Shown: piece after piece, positions 16,478 through 24,178 of the stretch
Layout of the letters: every line of letters starts with the position of its first letter
How positions within the stretch are numbered: the stretch's first letter is position 1
Assembly: GCA_964613745.1 (NCBI GenBank)
Contig: CAZTJA010000042.1
Span: forward strand, 1 to 25,356
Reading direction: 5' to 3'
Length of the DNA: 25,356 nt
Origin: CAZTJA01 sp964613745
Lineage (GTDB): Bacteria; Desulfobacterota; Desulfomonilia; Desulfomonilales; Desulfomonilaceae
The notes under the pieces: model-generated
The model's input: the letters and a program-made list of their open reading frames with translations, nothing else
Database searches by the model: none
What the model was told of the DNA's origin: nothing
Position numbers and translations under genes: made by a program

Positions 16478-18748
16478 TTAGTCAGTATTCCCTCGAGCAG
16501 AAGCGGCCGTCCTCATCACTCGTTCCAGATTTGCCGGTAGGTCATAAATTCTTCTGCCCAAAGCGTCCGCAATAGCATTGAGTATTGCCGGAGCTGTGGG
16601 TATGAGTGCCGGCTCACCGACGCCTTTAGCCCCGAATGGTCCAGTTGGTTCGGGATCCTCAATGATTATCGGCACCACTTCGGGCATGTCCGCACAGGTT
16701 GGGATGTGATAATCTTTCATGGATTCCGTTTTGCCGGGCTCAAATTCTTCCATTACGGCAAATCCCATTCCCATTGCTATACCGCTGTTTATTTGGCCGA
16801 TTACCGCCTGTGGATTGATTGCCCTGCCTACATCATGGGCAGCCGTCACCTTCAGCACGGTTACTTCTCCGGTAAGTGTGTCCACCTTGACTTCAGCAAC
16901 ATGCGTTGCGAACGCAAAGGTCGAGTAAGGCACTCCATGGCCGGTGGCGGGATCCAAGGGCGTTGTCTCAGGATCAAAATAACCCTGCCATTTCAGAGGC
17001 AAACCGCGCTTCTTCAATCTGTCGGCTATATGTTCGAATGATGCTTCTCGATTCGGTCTCTCGGAATCTTGAACACAGCCCAATTGAAATACCAAGTTCG
17101 ATTTGTCGGCTTTGATCATCATAGCGGCTTCCGTAAGCATCACATCCTTGAGCTTCCCAACAGCATCCAACACGGCATTTCCGGTGATGTACGTTTGCCT
17201 GCTGGCCGATGTAGCACCGGCTGATGTGGTCAACATTGTGTCGGCCACGACCATTCGAATATCTTCGGGGGAAAGTCCCAGCTCTTCGGCTACCAACTGC
17301 GCGGACACCGTACTACTCCCCTGACCGATGTCCGCAGCGCCCGTGTACAGAACAATCGTTCCGTCAGCAGTCAACTCAATCTGAGCAGTGGAAGGATTGC
17401 GCATCCCTGTGTTTCCGATACCATACAGCATCGAAGCAACACCGATGCCGTGACGGACGTACGGCTTGAGAGCGAGCCTTCTTCGTTGAACGGCCTCTTC
17501 ATAATGAGATGAAACTGCTTTAATAGTGGCCCTTATCCCTACGCTGGCCCTCAGTTCCTGACTGGTAGGCGTAATCGAACCGATCCTGTAGCAATTTCTC
17601 AATCGGATTTCTATAGGCGAGATGCCAAGCTCCTCAGCGATTAGATCCATCTGGGATTCATGCGCAAATGCCGCCTGAGGGACTCCAAATCCCCGCATAG
17701 CCCCGGCCATTGGATTGTTCGTATAGGCGAAGATTGATTCGATGGATACGTTTGGCACCTCATAAGGTCCGAGAGCATGAACCGCAGCCCGTGTAGTAAC
17801 CGCCAATCCGTACGATGCATATGCTCCCGTATCACCGATTATCTTTACTTCCGCTGCGAGGATTCTCCCGTCACTGGTTGCGCCGGTTTTGTAGTGCATT
17901 TTGAGGGGATGCCGCTTGGCAGTGCACAGGTAGGCTTCTTCCCGGGAATAGACCATCCGGACGGGCCTTTTTAGATGATAAGCGGCAAGGCCAATAAAAC
18001 CTTGCACATTCATGTCGAGCTTGGAACCAAATCCACCACCCGTTGCCGCCTGGATTATCCGAACCTGCCCCTCTTCCAACGCCAATAAGTCGGCAACATC
18101 CTTTTGATCGTAATGTGGATTCTGGGTGGAGGCGTAAACGACTATCCGCCCTTCCTCATCCGCAAAACCGTAACCTGCATCCGGTTCGAGATAGGTATGC
18201 TCCACGAAGGAGGTCGTATATGTTCTTTCAACAATTACATCGGCGTGTTTGAAGGCCTCGTGAGGACTCCCCTTCTTAACCACTCTCGTACCGAGAAGGT
18301 TGCCGTCTTCGTGAATCGGTGCAGCACCAGGCCTCAGGGATTCTTCGGGATCCAGAATAGCAGGTAAATCTTTGTATGAAATTTTGACACGTTTTGAAGC
18401 GACTTCTGCTGCGTCTTCGGTTTCAGCAGCTACCAATGCTACAGGATCGCCGATAAATCTTACCTTATCATCGCATAAAAGTCGCTGGTCCTTGTTGATG
18501 ATCCCAAGCCTGTTTCGGCCGGGTATATCCTTATGTGTGAATACCCTTACACATCCGCGAACCTTCAAAGCTTCCGAGGTATCAATCGAAACGATTTCGG
18601 CGTGATGTCGATCACTCCTGACCGCCTTCAGAACGAGAGCCTCTTTGTCCGTATAATCGGCACAAAACATGGCTTCGCCGTTCAGCCGTTCGATCGCGCC
18701 TATCCGGGCTGCATTTTTCCCTATGTGCTTAAATTGAGATTCTTCCAT
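16478..18748 (-). CDS. Molybdopterin subunit of a xanthine-dehydrogenase-family hydroxylase (probable nicotinate dehydrogenase large subunit)
   Basis: The 756-residue protein has the complete Mo-hydroxylase large-subunit layout: N-terminal a/b hammerhead domain (about 20-130), GGGFGSK (238-243), AMRGFGVPQ (350-358), ADIGQGSST (472-480), and the catalytic Glu712 in AKGVGEPALIP. It would hydroxylate C6 of nicotinate with water as oxygen donor. The E. barkeri nicotinate dehydrogenase splits this part over two genes (ndhL and ndhM); here it is one polypeptide. Its start overlaps nothing, but lies only three bases after the FAD-subunit stop, so translation is likely coupled. Family members hydroxylate many aldehydes and N-heterocycles, so the nicotinate assignment rests on the next genes, enamidase and hnr. 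Confidence 0.9.
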   Translation of the reverse strand: MEESQFKHIGKNAARIGAIERLNGEAMFCADYTDKEALVLKAVRSDRHHAEIVSIDTSEALKVRGCVRVFTHKDIPGRNRLGIINKDQRLLCDDKVRFIGDPVALVAAETEDAAEVASKRVKISYKDLPAILDPEESLRPGAAPIHEDGNLLGTRVVKKGSPHEAFKHADVIVERTYTTSFVEHTYLEPDAGYGFADEEGRIVVYASTQNPHYDQKDVADLLALEEGQVRIIQAATGGGFGSKLDMNVQGFIGLAAYHLKRPVRMVYSREEAYLCTAKRHPLKMHYKTGATSDGRILAAEVKIIGDTGAYASYGLAVTTRAAVHALGPYEVPNVSIESIFAYTNNPMAGAMRGFGVPQAAFAHESQMDLIAEELGISPIEIRLRNCYRIGSITPTSQELRASVGIRATIKAVSSHYEEAVQRRRLALKPYVRHGIGVASMLYGIGNTGMRNPSTAQIELTADGTIVLYTGAADIGQGSSTVSAQLVAEELGLSPEDIRMVVADTMLTTSAGATSASRQTYITGNAVLDAVGKLKDVMLTEAAMMIKADKSNLVFQLGCVQDSERPNREASFEHIADRLKKRGLPLKWQGYFDPETTPLDPATGHGVPYSTFAFATHVAEVKVDTLTGEVTVLKVTAAHDVGRAINPQAVIGQINSGIAMGMGFAVMEEFEPGKTESMKDYHIPTCADMPEVVPIIIEDPEPTGPFGAKGVGEPALIPTAPAILNAIADALGRRIYDLPANLERVMRTAASARGNTD

Positions 18749-18751
18749 TTT

Positions 18752-19294
18752 CTAACGATTTGTCATGAACGCTTCATGAAGTGCCTTGAACACCAAACCT
18801 TCGACCGCAGGTTTCTTATACTCGGTGGAACTGCGTATTCCCGACCGATTTATCATTTCTTCCGAAACAGCTCGTGCGGCCTCAAAAAACAGTTCAGTGT
18901 CAGGTGGATTACCGGACAGCATCTCTTCTGCAGCAGTCATGCGACAAGGTTCCGGGGTTATGGAACCAACGGAAAGCCGAATGTCGCTTATCACCGAATC
19001 TTCTGCAATCGTTCCTGCGCAGGCTGTGTTGATCCTCGCAACGGATAGAGACTTCCGGCGAGCGATTCTTTGAAACGAGAATGCATAATCAGGGAGAGGC
19101 TCCAGCAGGAATTCCGTTATTAAATCCCCAGGCTTCAACGAAGTCTTATAAGGTGCAATAACAACATTTCCCAAGGGCTCTACCCGTTCACCGGCTGAGC
19201 TGAGAATCTTGACCCAGGCATTGTGCGCCATCAAAGCCGGTATGCTGTCCGCAGCAGGAGAAGCATTCCCCACATTCCCACCAAGCGTGCCCAT
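18752..19294 (-). CDS. FAD-binding subunit of the Mo hydroxylase (N-terminus lost in assembly gap)
   Basis: The visible 180 residues are the C-terminal part of a xanthine-dehydrogenase-type FAD subunit. They start with MGTLGGNVGNASPAADSIPA, the conserved flavin-binding TLGGN...ASPAAD block, which normally lies near residue 100. After that come the RIARRKSLSVARINTA segment and the C-terminal CO-dehydrogenase flavoprotein domain ending in STEYKKPAVEGLVFKAL. About 100 N-terminal residues are missing, so the first Met is probably internal. The subunit passes electrons from the Fe-S subunit to the acceptor. Reading the gap as exactly 100 bases fuses this piece with the start of the Fe-S gene, which is an artefact. 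Confidence 0.85.
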   Translation of the reverse strand: MGTLGGNVGNASPAADSIPALMAHNAWVKILSSAGERVEPLGNVVIAPYKTSLKPGDLITEFLLEPLPDYAFSFQRIARRKSLSVARINTACAGTIAEDSVISDIRLSVGSITPEPCRMTAAEEMLSGNPPDTELFFEAARAVSEEMINRSGIRSSTEYKKPAVEGLVFKALHEAFMTNR

Positions 19295-19394
19295 NNNNNN
19301 NNNNNNNNNNNNNNNNNNNNNNNNNNNNNNNNNNNNNNNNNNNNNNNNNNNNNNNNNNNNNNNNNNNNNNNNNNNNNNNNNNNNNNNNNNNNNN
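19295..19394. other. Assembly gap (100 N) covering most of the Fe-S gene and the start of the FAD gene
   Basis: The 100-N placeholder separates the first 19 codons of a 2Fe-2S subunit from the middle of an FAD subunit. Family lengths (about 150-165 residues for the former, about 100 residues before TLGGN in the latter) imply that roughly 700-750 bases are missing. The estimate is from family knowledge. Confidence 0.9.
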
Positions 19395-19453
19395 GAGACG
19401 TCTTTTCCATTAAGCTCAAAATGTATTGGTACTGTGCTGTAATGTTGTTCCAT
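19395..19453 (-). CDS. N-terminus of the 2Fe-2S subunit of the Mo hydroxylase (truncated by gap)
   Basis: Nineteen codons are visible, ending in IHFELNGKDV, which is the first beta-strand turn of the plant-type ferredoxin domain found at the start of small subunits of xanthine-dehydrogenase-family enzymes (xxxFxLNGxxV pattern). The eight cluster-binding cysteines lie in the gap. A small-large order of Fe-S, FAD, then molybdopterin subunit is common for such enzymes. The ATG has a rather distant GGAG upstream. It follows the aldehyde dehydrogenase gene after 142 bases that include a 7-bp dyad. Confidence 0.7.
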
Positions 19454-19541
19454 TACAAACTCTATGCTCCGCTAAATTCTTAGGAAGCTTCCAGGGCCGG
19501 ATCAACCAACACTGAGCCGACCCCGAAAGCAACCCATTAAA

Positions 19542-19571
19542 CCGTTCGATCAGTCTGGGTGGACCGAACGG
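19542..19571 (-). promoter_or_regulatory. Intercistronic dyad between the aldehyde dehydrogenase and hydroxylase genes
   Basis: CCGTTCG (19542-19548) and CGAACGG (19565-19571) form a perfect 7-bp stem with a 16-base loop. On the minus strand it is followed by TTTAAT, too weak for a strong terminator. It could attenuate transcription or stabilise an mRNA end within the operon. The 11-base sequence CCCATTAAACC occurs next to it (19533-19543) and again at 19592-19602 across the aldehyde dehydrogenase stop. Confidence 0.4.
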
Positions 19572-19595
19572 CATTGTACGCACCTGAGACGCCCA

Positions 19596-21077
19596 TTAAA
19601 CCCAGCGGGCGGTTACCGTCTTTTCATCCAAAAATAATCTCATGGATGCCATACGGCTCTTTGCGCCGCCGAAAAACGACTTTCGCTTTGATCCCAAGGG
19701 AAAGAATGCATACGGCTGAGGCACACCCACGTTAATACCGACATTTCCTACGATAACTTCTCTTGCAAACTTGCGAGCAACTTTGCCGCTCTCGGTCATA
19801 ATGCAAGCTGAATGTCCCAAATCCGTCTTGTTGTTAATCCAATCGATTACCTGGTCGAGGTTGTCGGCTCGAATCAGACCTGCAACAGCTCCGAAAGCTT
19901 CTTCCTTCGCCACTTCCATGTCCGGGTTGAGGTTTTCAAGGATCGTTGGACCCATAAAGTAACCCTTCTTCAGCTCAGGCGGCAAAACTCTGCCGTCATG
20001 AACCATTTTCGCACCCTCGGATAGAGCGCGATCCACCCAAGCCGATACCTTATCCCGACCGGCTTCAGTGCAATATGGTCCCATTGCAACGGATTCATCA
20101 AGTCCGTAACCCAGTTTCATGCTGCGTGCCTGGGCAACGAATTCGTCTTTAAATGTATCGTAAACGTCCCCTACCACTACAACATTGTCTGAACCAAGGC
20201 ACCGCTGGCCCGTCATTCCGAAACAGCCTTGTCTGACGAATGGGACGATTGCTCTGGGATCAGCATCAGGCATGATGACTACCGTGTTCTTGCCGTTGCC
20301 GTTGATGGAAGAATTCTTTCCAAGTTGTCCGCAAAGCTTGAAAAGATCCCAACCCGCATGGGTTGAACCGATAAATCCCAGGCCCTGAATTTCAGGCTGT
20401 TCCAGTATGTACTTGTTGATCTCGCGACCGCCATGAATAAGATTGATGGACCCCGGCGGCCATCCCGCTTCCAACGCCACTTTGGCAATCATTTCAGCCG
20501 CAACGGGATCCTGCCTGCTGGGACTCACTACTACCGAACATCCGGCAGCAAGGGCGTAAGGCACGAATGAGGACCAGGCGTGCATGGGGATATTACCGGG
20601 TGTCACGATGAGAAACGGACCCATCGGCTCCCATGTCAGCCACATGTCTATTCCGTTTGCGAGATTATCCAGGTGCTCGTTCCTCGAAACGAGCCCGTAA
20701 GCGGCGGAACATGCCGATTCTATATTCTCGATGACCCGACGAACCGAGCCGATTGATTCCTTTATTGTTCGCCCGTGATCCTGGGTCAACACCCGAGTCA
20801 TCTCGTCAAAATGCTCCTCAAACTTTTGGCGCATATTGAACAACATCTTTGCCCGTTCACGCAGAGCGATCTTGTTTAACGCAACGAAACCCTTCTGTGC
20901 CGCTTCCACCGCAGCTCTTGCTTCTTCTTTAGTAGCTGTTGGGTACTGGGCAATAATCTCGCCGGTTGCAGGGTTCGGTGTCTCATGCACGAGGCTGGAT
21001 TGGGAGTCTACCCATTCACCGCCGATCAGCAGTTTCAATTTTCCATAATGTGATTTTACTTCAGGAAGTAAGGCCAT
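19596..21077 (-). CDS. Aldehyde dehydrogenase, methylmalonate-semialdehyde dehydrogenase (MmsA) type
   Basis: The 493-residue protein is an NAD-dependent aldehyde dehydrogenase of the MmsA group: catalytic Cys293 in GQRCLGSDNVVVVGD, Asn162 in VTPGNIPMH, Arg103 in DHGRTIKESIG, GNVGINVGVPQPYAFFP near the end and the EKTVTARW tail. As in MmsA, the ELGGK glutamate that ordinary aldehyde dehydrogenases use for hydrolysis is absent (NGNGKN here), consistent with acyl transfer to CoA. An oddity is VVVSPSRQDP, with Ser185 where most members have the NAD-contacting lysine of KPSE. In this operon the likely substrate is 2-formylglutarate, giving glutaryl-CoA and CO2; that is inference. AGGAG lies ten bases before the ATG. 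The gene follows dctM by 61 bases. Confidence 0.85.
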   Translation of the reverse strand: MALLPEVKSHYGKLKLLIGGEWVDSQSSLVHETPNPATGEIIAQYPTATKEEARAAVEAAQKGFVALNKIALRERAKMLFNMRQKFEEHFDEMTRVLTQDHGRTIKESIGSVRRVIENIESACSAAYGLVSRNEHLDNLANGIDMWLTWEPMGPFLIVTPGNIPMHAWSSFVPYALAAGCSVVVSPSRQDPVAAEMIAKVALEAGWPPGSINLIHGGREINKYILEQPEIQGLGFIGSTHAGWDLFKLCGQLGKNSSINGNGKNTVVIMPDADPRAIVPFVRQGCFGMTGQRCLGSDNVVVVGDVYDTFKDEFVAQARSMKLGYGLDESVAMGPYCTEAGRDKVSAWVDRALSEGAKMVHDGRVLPPELKKGYFMGPTILENLNPDMEVAKEEAFGAVAGLIRADNLDQVIDWINNKTDLGHSACIMTESGKVARKFAREVIVGNVGINVGVPQPYAFFPLGSKRKSFFGGAKSRMASMRLFLDEKTVTARWV

Positions 21078-21138
21078 TGACTAGGAATCTCCTTAATTTT
21101 TGAACAATGGTCTATGCTTTAATGGACATGCACCGGAC

Positions 21139-22452
21139 CTACTTTTTCATCATATTCGGCAGGTAAAGTGCTATATCCGGGAACACAGTCAAAATGAATG
21201 CCACAACTATAATTGCTAAGAGGAACGGAGTGGCGCCCTTGATTACCGTCTCCAAACTCACGTTCTTTGCCGCGCCGGCTACGGTAAACAGGTTGAGACC
21301 CATTGGCGGCGTTATGAGTCCGGCCTCCATCATCAATACCGCAATTACTCCAAACCAGATGGGATCAAAATGAAGAGCGAGAATGATGGGAAAGACAACA
21401 GGCAGAGTCAGAACCATCATCGAAATGGCGTCTATGAAACACCCCAACAAGAGGTAAATGAGTAATATAAGAGCATGAACCACATATCGCGATACATCGA
21501 GGCTGATTACCCAGCTTGCCGTCTTCACCGGAATGGTTGAGAGCGCCATGAAGTAGCTGAATACGTTTGCGCCCGCAACCAGCATCAGGACCATAGCCGA
21601 GATTCGCAATGATTCGGTCATTGCCTTAAAAAGAGCAGGCCACGTCAGCTTGCGTTTCAGAAGAGCGACAGCCAGAAGAAGAGTCGCTCCAACCGCACCG
21701 GCTTCATCGGGAGTAAAAAATCCGCTGTAAATACCGCCTATTACGAAAAGGAATAGGAATAAGGGTTCCTTGACTCCCTTGAAGGCCGTAATCTTTTCCT
21801 TCCAACTTACCGGCTCCGGATTTGCCGGGGCCGCTTCGGGATACTTCTTGACCCAAACGATTACCACGCAGATGTAGGCAAGTGCCAGTAAAATGCCCGG
21901 GAATATTCCCGAAATGAGCAGCTTGCCTATGGACTGCTCGGTGAGCATTCCATACACGACAAATCCAATGCTGGGCGGGATCAGGAAGCCCAATGTACCA
22001 CCGGCCGCAACGCTTCCGGTTGACAGCTTTTGGTCGTAATTGAAACGATCCATTTCCGGCAAGGCCACGGTAGCCATAGTTGCAGCAGTAGCGACCGAAG
22101 ATCCCGACACGGCGGCAAACGCTCCGCAAGCTCCTATCGTAGCAACGGACAACCCGCCGGGCACTCGACGTGTCCACTTATCGAAAGACGCATACAGTTC
22201 GGTTGTCATACCGGAACTGCCGGCAAACGATCCCATGACGATGAAAAGAGGAATAACCGTGTAGGGATAGAATGAAGCCACTTCCCACATTGTGCTGGCC
22301 GTGACGGGCATTGCCGCATCCAAAGACGTTAAAACCGTTAATCCGACAAATCCCACAAACATCATTGCAAAGGCAATGTGCATGCCCAGAAAAATGAGCA
22401 CGAACACGGCCAATGACCCAATCGCGCCGACTATAACAGGATCAAAGCTCAT
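21139..22452 (-). CDS. dctM: TRAP transporter large permease (DctM)
   Basis: The 437-residue integral membrane protein is a typical DctM with about 12-13 helices, the N-terminal GMHIAFAMMFVGFVG segment, GGTLGFLIPPSIGFVVYGMLTE (the conserved IPPS loop), GCFIDAISMMVLTLPVVFP and the TPPMGLNLFTVAG loop near the C-terminus. It uses a sodium gradient to take up the solute delivered by the DctP protein. Its ATG overlaps the dctQ stop by four bases (ATGA), so the two are translationally coupled. Order dctP-dctQ-dctM and the location upstream of the catabolic genes suggest that it imports the pathway substrate. Confidence 0.93.
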   Translation of the reverse strand: MSFDPVIVGAIGSLAVFVLIFLGMHIAFAMMFVGFVGLTVLTSLDAAMPVTASTMWEVASFYPYTVIPLFIVMGSFAGSSGMTTELYASFDKWTRRVPGGLSVATIGACGAFAAVSGSSVATAATMATVALPEMDRFNYDQKLSTGSVAAGGTLGFLIPPSIGFVVYGMLTEQSIGKLLISGIFPGILLALAYICVVIVWVKKYPEAAPANPEPVSWKEKITAFKGVKEPLFLFLFVIGGIYSGFFTPDEAGAVGATLLLAVALLKRKLTWPALFKAMTESLRISAMVLMLVAGANVFSYFMALSTIPVKTASWVISLDVSRYVVHALILLIYLLLGCFIDAISMMVLTLPVVFPIILALHFDPIWFGVIAVLMMEAGLITPPMGLNLFTVAGAAKNVSLETVIKGATPFLLAIIVVAFILTVFPDIALYLPNMMKK

Positions 22453-22934
22453 TCGAATAGCCTCCCCATATAGTCGGCTAGATCAAAAAAGAACTCTAGA
22501 AACAGGAAAAAAGCTCCGATACAAACGAGCAGCCTAAAAGGCCATTGCGGTATCCGCAACATGTCGGATACGGATACCGTTTCAAAGGTCAAAACCCAAC
22601 CCTGCCACGCGAGCACGGCTATTACGCTCATGCTCAACAGAGTGGTAAAAATGCTCAGTAATAGACCAAGTTTCAAAGGGAGCCGGTCGACAAGGATGGT
22701 GACTCGAACGTGGTCTTTCATTTGATGGGCATAGGCAATACCCAACAGGATGAAAACGGAAAGAATGAAGCTCGACATCTCGAATGCACCGGGAATAGGC
22801 TTCGACCAGATATCCCGCATTGCAGCATCAGACGATGTAAGTAGCATCATGGGAAAAATGAGCATCATTCCAATGTAGCCTAACAATCGTGTTGTAGTTT
22901 GGATGATGTTCCTGATTGCACCAAACATGATCAC
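22449..22934 (-). CDS. dctQ: TRAP transporter small permease (DctQ)
   Basis: The product has 161 residues and four hydrophobic helices, the size and plan of DctQ. Recognisable are the loop after the first two helices (SDAAMRDIWSKPIPGAFEMS, close to the usual RyvfnxplpwxeE), the DHVRVTILVDRLP amphipathic segment, and a C-terminal helix ending in the FLFLEFFFDLADYM stretch. DctQ forms the membrane complex with DctM and is required for transport. It starts 28 bases after dctP and overlaps dctM by four bases. Confidence 0.9.
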   Translation of the reverse strand: MIMFGAIRNIIQTTTRLLGYIGMMLIFPMMLLTSSDAAMRDIWSKPIPGAFEMSSFILSVFILLGIAYAHQMKDHVRVTILVDRLPLKLGLLLSIFTTLLSMSVIAVLAWQGWVLTFETVSVSDMLRIPQWPFRLLVCIGAFFLFLEFFFDLADYMGRLFE

Positions 22935-22962
22935 CCCTTATGACCGGATCCCATCAGCAACC

Positions 22963-24039
22963 TTATTTCTTTTCTTCGGGTTTCTTTTCGACCCAATCCG
23001 CAGGGCAAGCCACACAGGAAGTGCCATGGCCCTCAGCTATGTTGTTGTACATCATGACGGCTTCTTTAGCGGGCAGGCCCTGTTTTTCCAATTCTTCAGC
23101 CCACTTGCGAGTGGAATTCTGGAATTCCTTAAACCAGGCAGCTTCTTCCGCCTCGGGGAGGTCGTAGACGTTTACGCCCTTTTCCTTCACTTCCTGCATC
23201 ATCTTGGCATACACTTCTTTAGTCAGCCCATGCGTCGAAGCAAAAGGATTGCCCGCAACTTCCATTATGATTTTCTGAAGATCCGGCGGTGTCTTATCCC
23301 AGACTTTTTTGTTCATGATCACACCTTCGGAAACACATCCGAAAGTCGCCTTGACCGCGTGTTTTGCCACTTCATGAAGTTTGAATGCGAGGATTAGCGG
23401 AGGACAGGTAACCAATCCATCAATGGTGCCGGTATCCATGGCCATGTACACATCGCCTAACGGCATGAAGACAGGTTCCGCTCCAAGCGCTTTTATGTAA
23501 GCCGTTTGCATGCCTCCGGGAGACCGAATCTTCATACCTTTGATATCATTAATGCTCTTGACAGGCTTTGTTGTCCAAAGAAATGCTTGAATACAGCCGT
23601 TCAGCTCGATGACCTTCACGTCCTGAAATTCTTTGTCCAGGGCTTTGTGGAGCATGTCGTTGCCGATTTTAGTGGCCAGGTCCTTGCCGTCAACCCATGC
23701 CGCAAGTGAGAGCACGTCGGTCAACGGGAATTTGCCCGGAGTCCACGTTGCCGTAAAGTACCCCATGTCCGAAAGGCCCTTCTTCACGATGTCAAAATGC
23801 TCGGGACCTTTCCCCAATGCACCGCCCGCATACATGGTGTATGTGATGCGACCGTTGCTTCTCTTTTGAAGTTCTTCGAGCATGGGGATCCAGACTGTGG
23901 TGACTTCTCTGCTGGCAGGCGGATGCCAAGTGCTGAATTTAAGATGCAGTTTTGAATCCTGAGCTGATGCAGGGACACTAATTCCAAGTAGCCCGATTAT
24001 CATCAATAGAGCTAAACCAAGATTAAAGCCTCTCTTCAT
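22963..24039 (-). CDS. dctP: TRAP transporter substrate-binding protein (DctP)
   Basis: The 358-residue protein has a signal peptide (MKRGFNLGLALLMIIGLLG, cleavage likely after ASAQ near residue 27) and the DctP fold. The mature part begins LKFSTWHPPAS. The conserved arginine that salt-bridges the ligand carboxylate is in GMKIRSPGG (about residue 171). The acidic C-terminal PEEKK tail follows a CVACP motif with two cysteines close together, unusual for this family. It binds a carboxylate in the periplasm; nicotinate is the obvious candidate from context. GGAGG lies before the ATG with good spacing. The 139-base interval to the regulator gene may contain its own promoter. Confidence 0.9.
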   Translation of the reverse strand: MKRGFNLGLALLMIIGLLGISVPASAQDSKLHLKFSTWHPPASREVTTVWIPMLEELQKRSNGRITYTMYAGGALGKGPEHFDIVKKGLSDMGYFTATWTPGKFPLTDVLSLAAWVDGKDLATKIGNDMLHKALDKEFQDVKVIELNGCIQAFLWTTKPVKSINDIKGMKIRSPGGMQTAYIKALGAEPVFMPLGDVYMAMDTGTIDGLVTCPPLILAFKLHEVAKHAVKATFGCVSEGVIMNKKVWDKTPPDLQKIIMEVAGNPFASTHGLTKEVYAKMMQEVKEKGVNVYDLPEAEEAAWFKEFQNSTRKWAEELEKQGLPAKEAVMMYNNIAEGHGTSCVACPADWVEKKPEEKK

Positions 24040-24178
24040 GGGCGTCCTCCATTCGGGTGAAATGTTTGTTAAGCCGAGTGAACGGCACTACTGCAGGACT
24101 ATTGCCGATTGCGGATCAAACCAAAAACATATTGAATCAGCAGCTCAAAGACTGCATGTGTCCTTAAGTTGTGAAAGA

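Noticed and set aside
18752..19453. A single 233-residue FAD-subunit protein reading through the N run
   Set aside because: Its start belongs to a 2Fe-2S subunit and its body to the middle of an FAD subunit; the continuity depends on a placeholder gap length.
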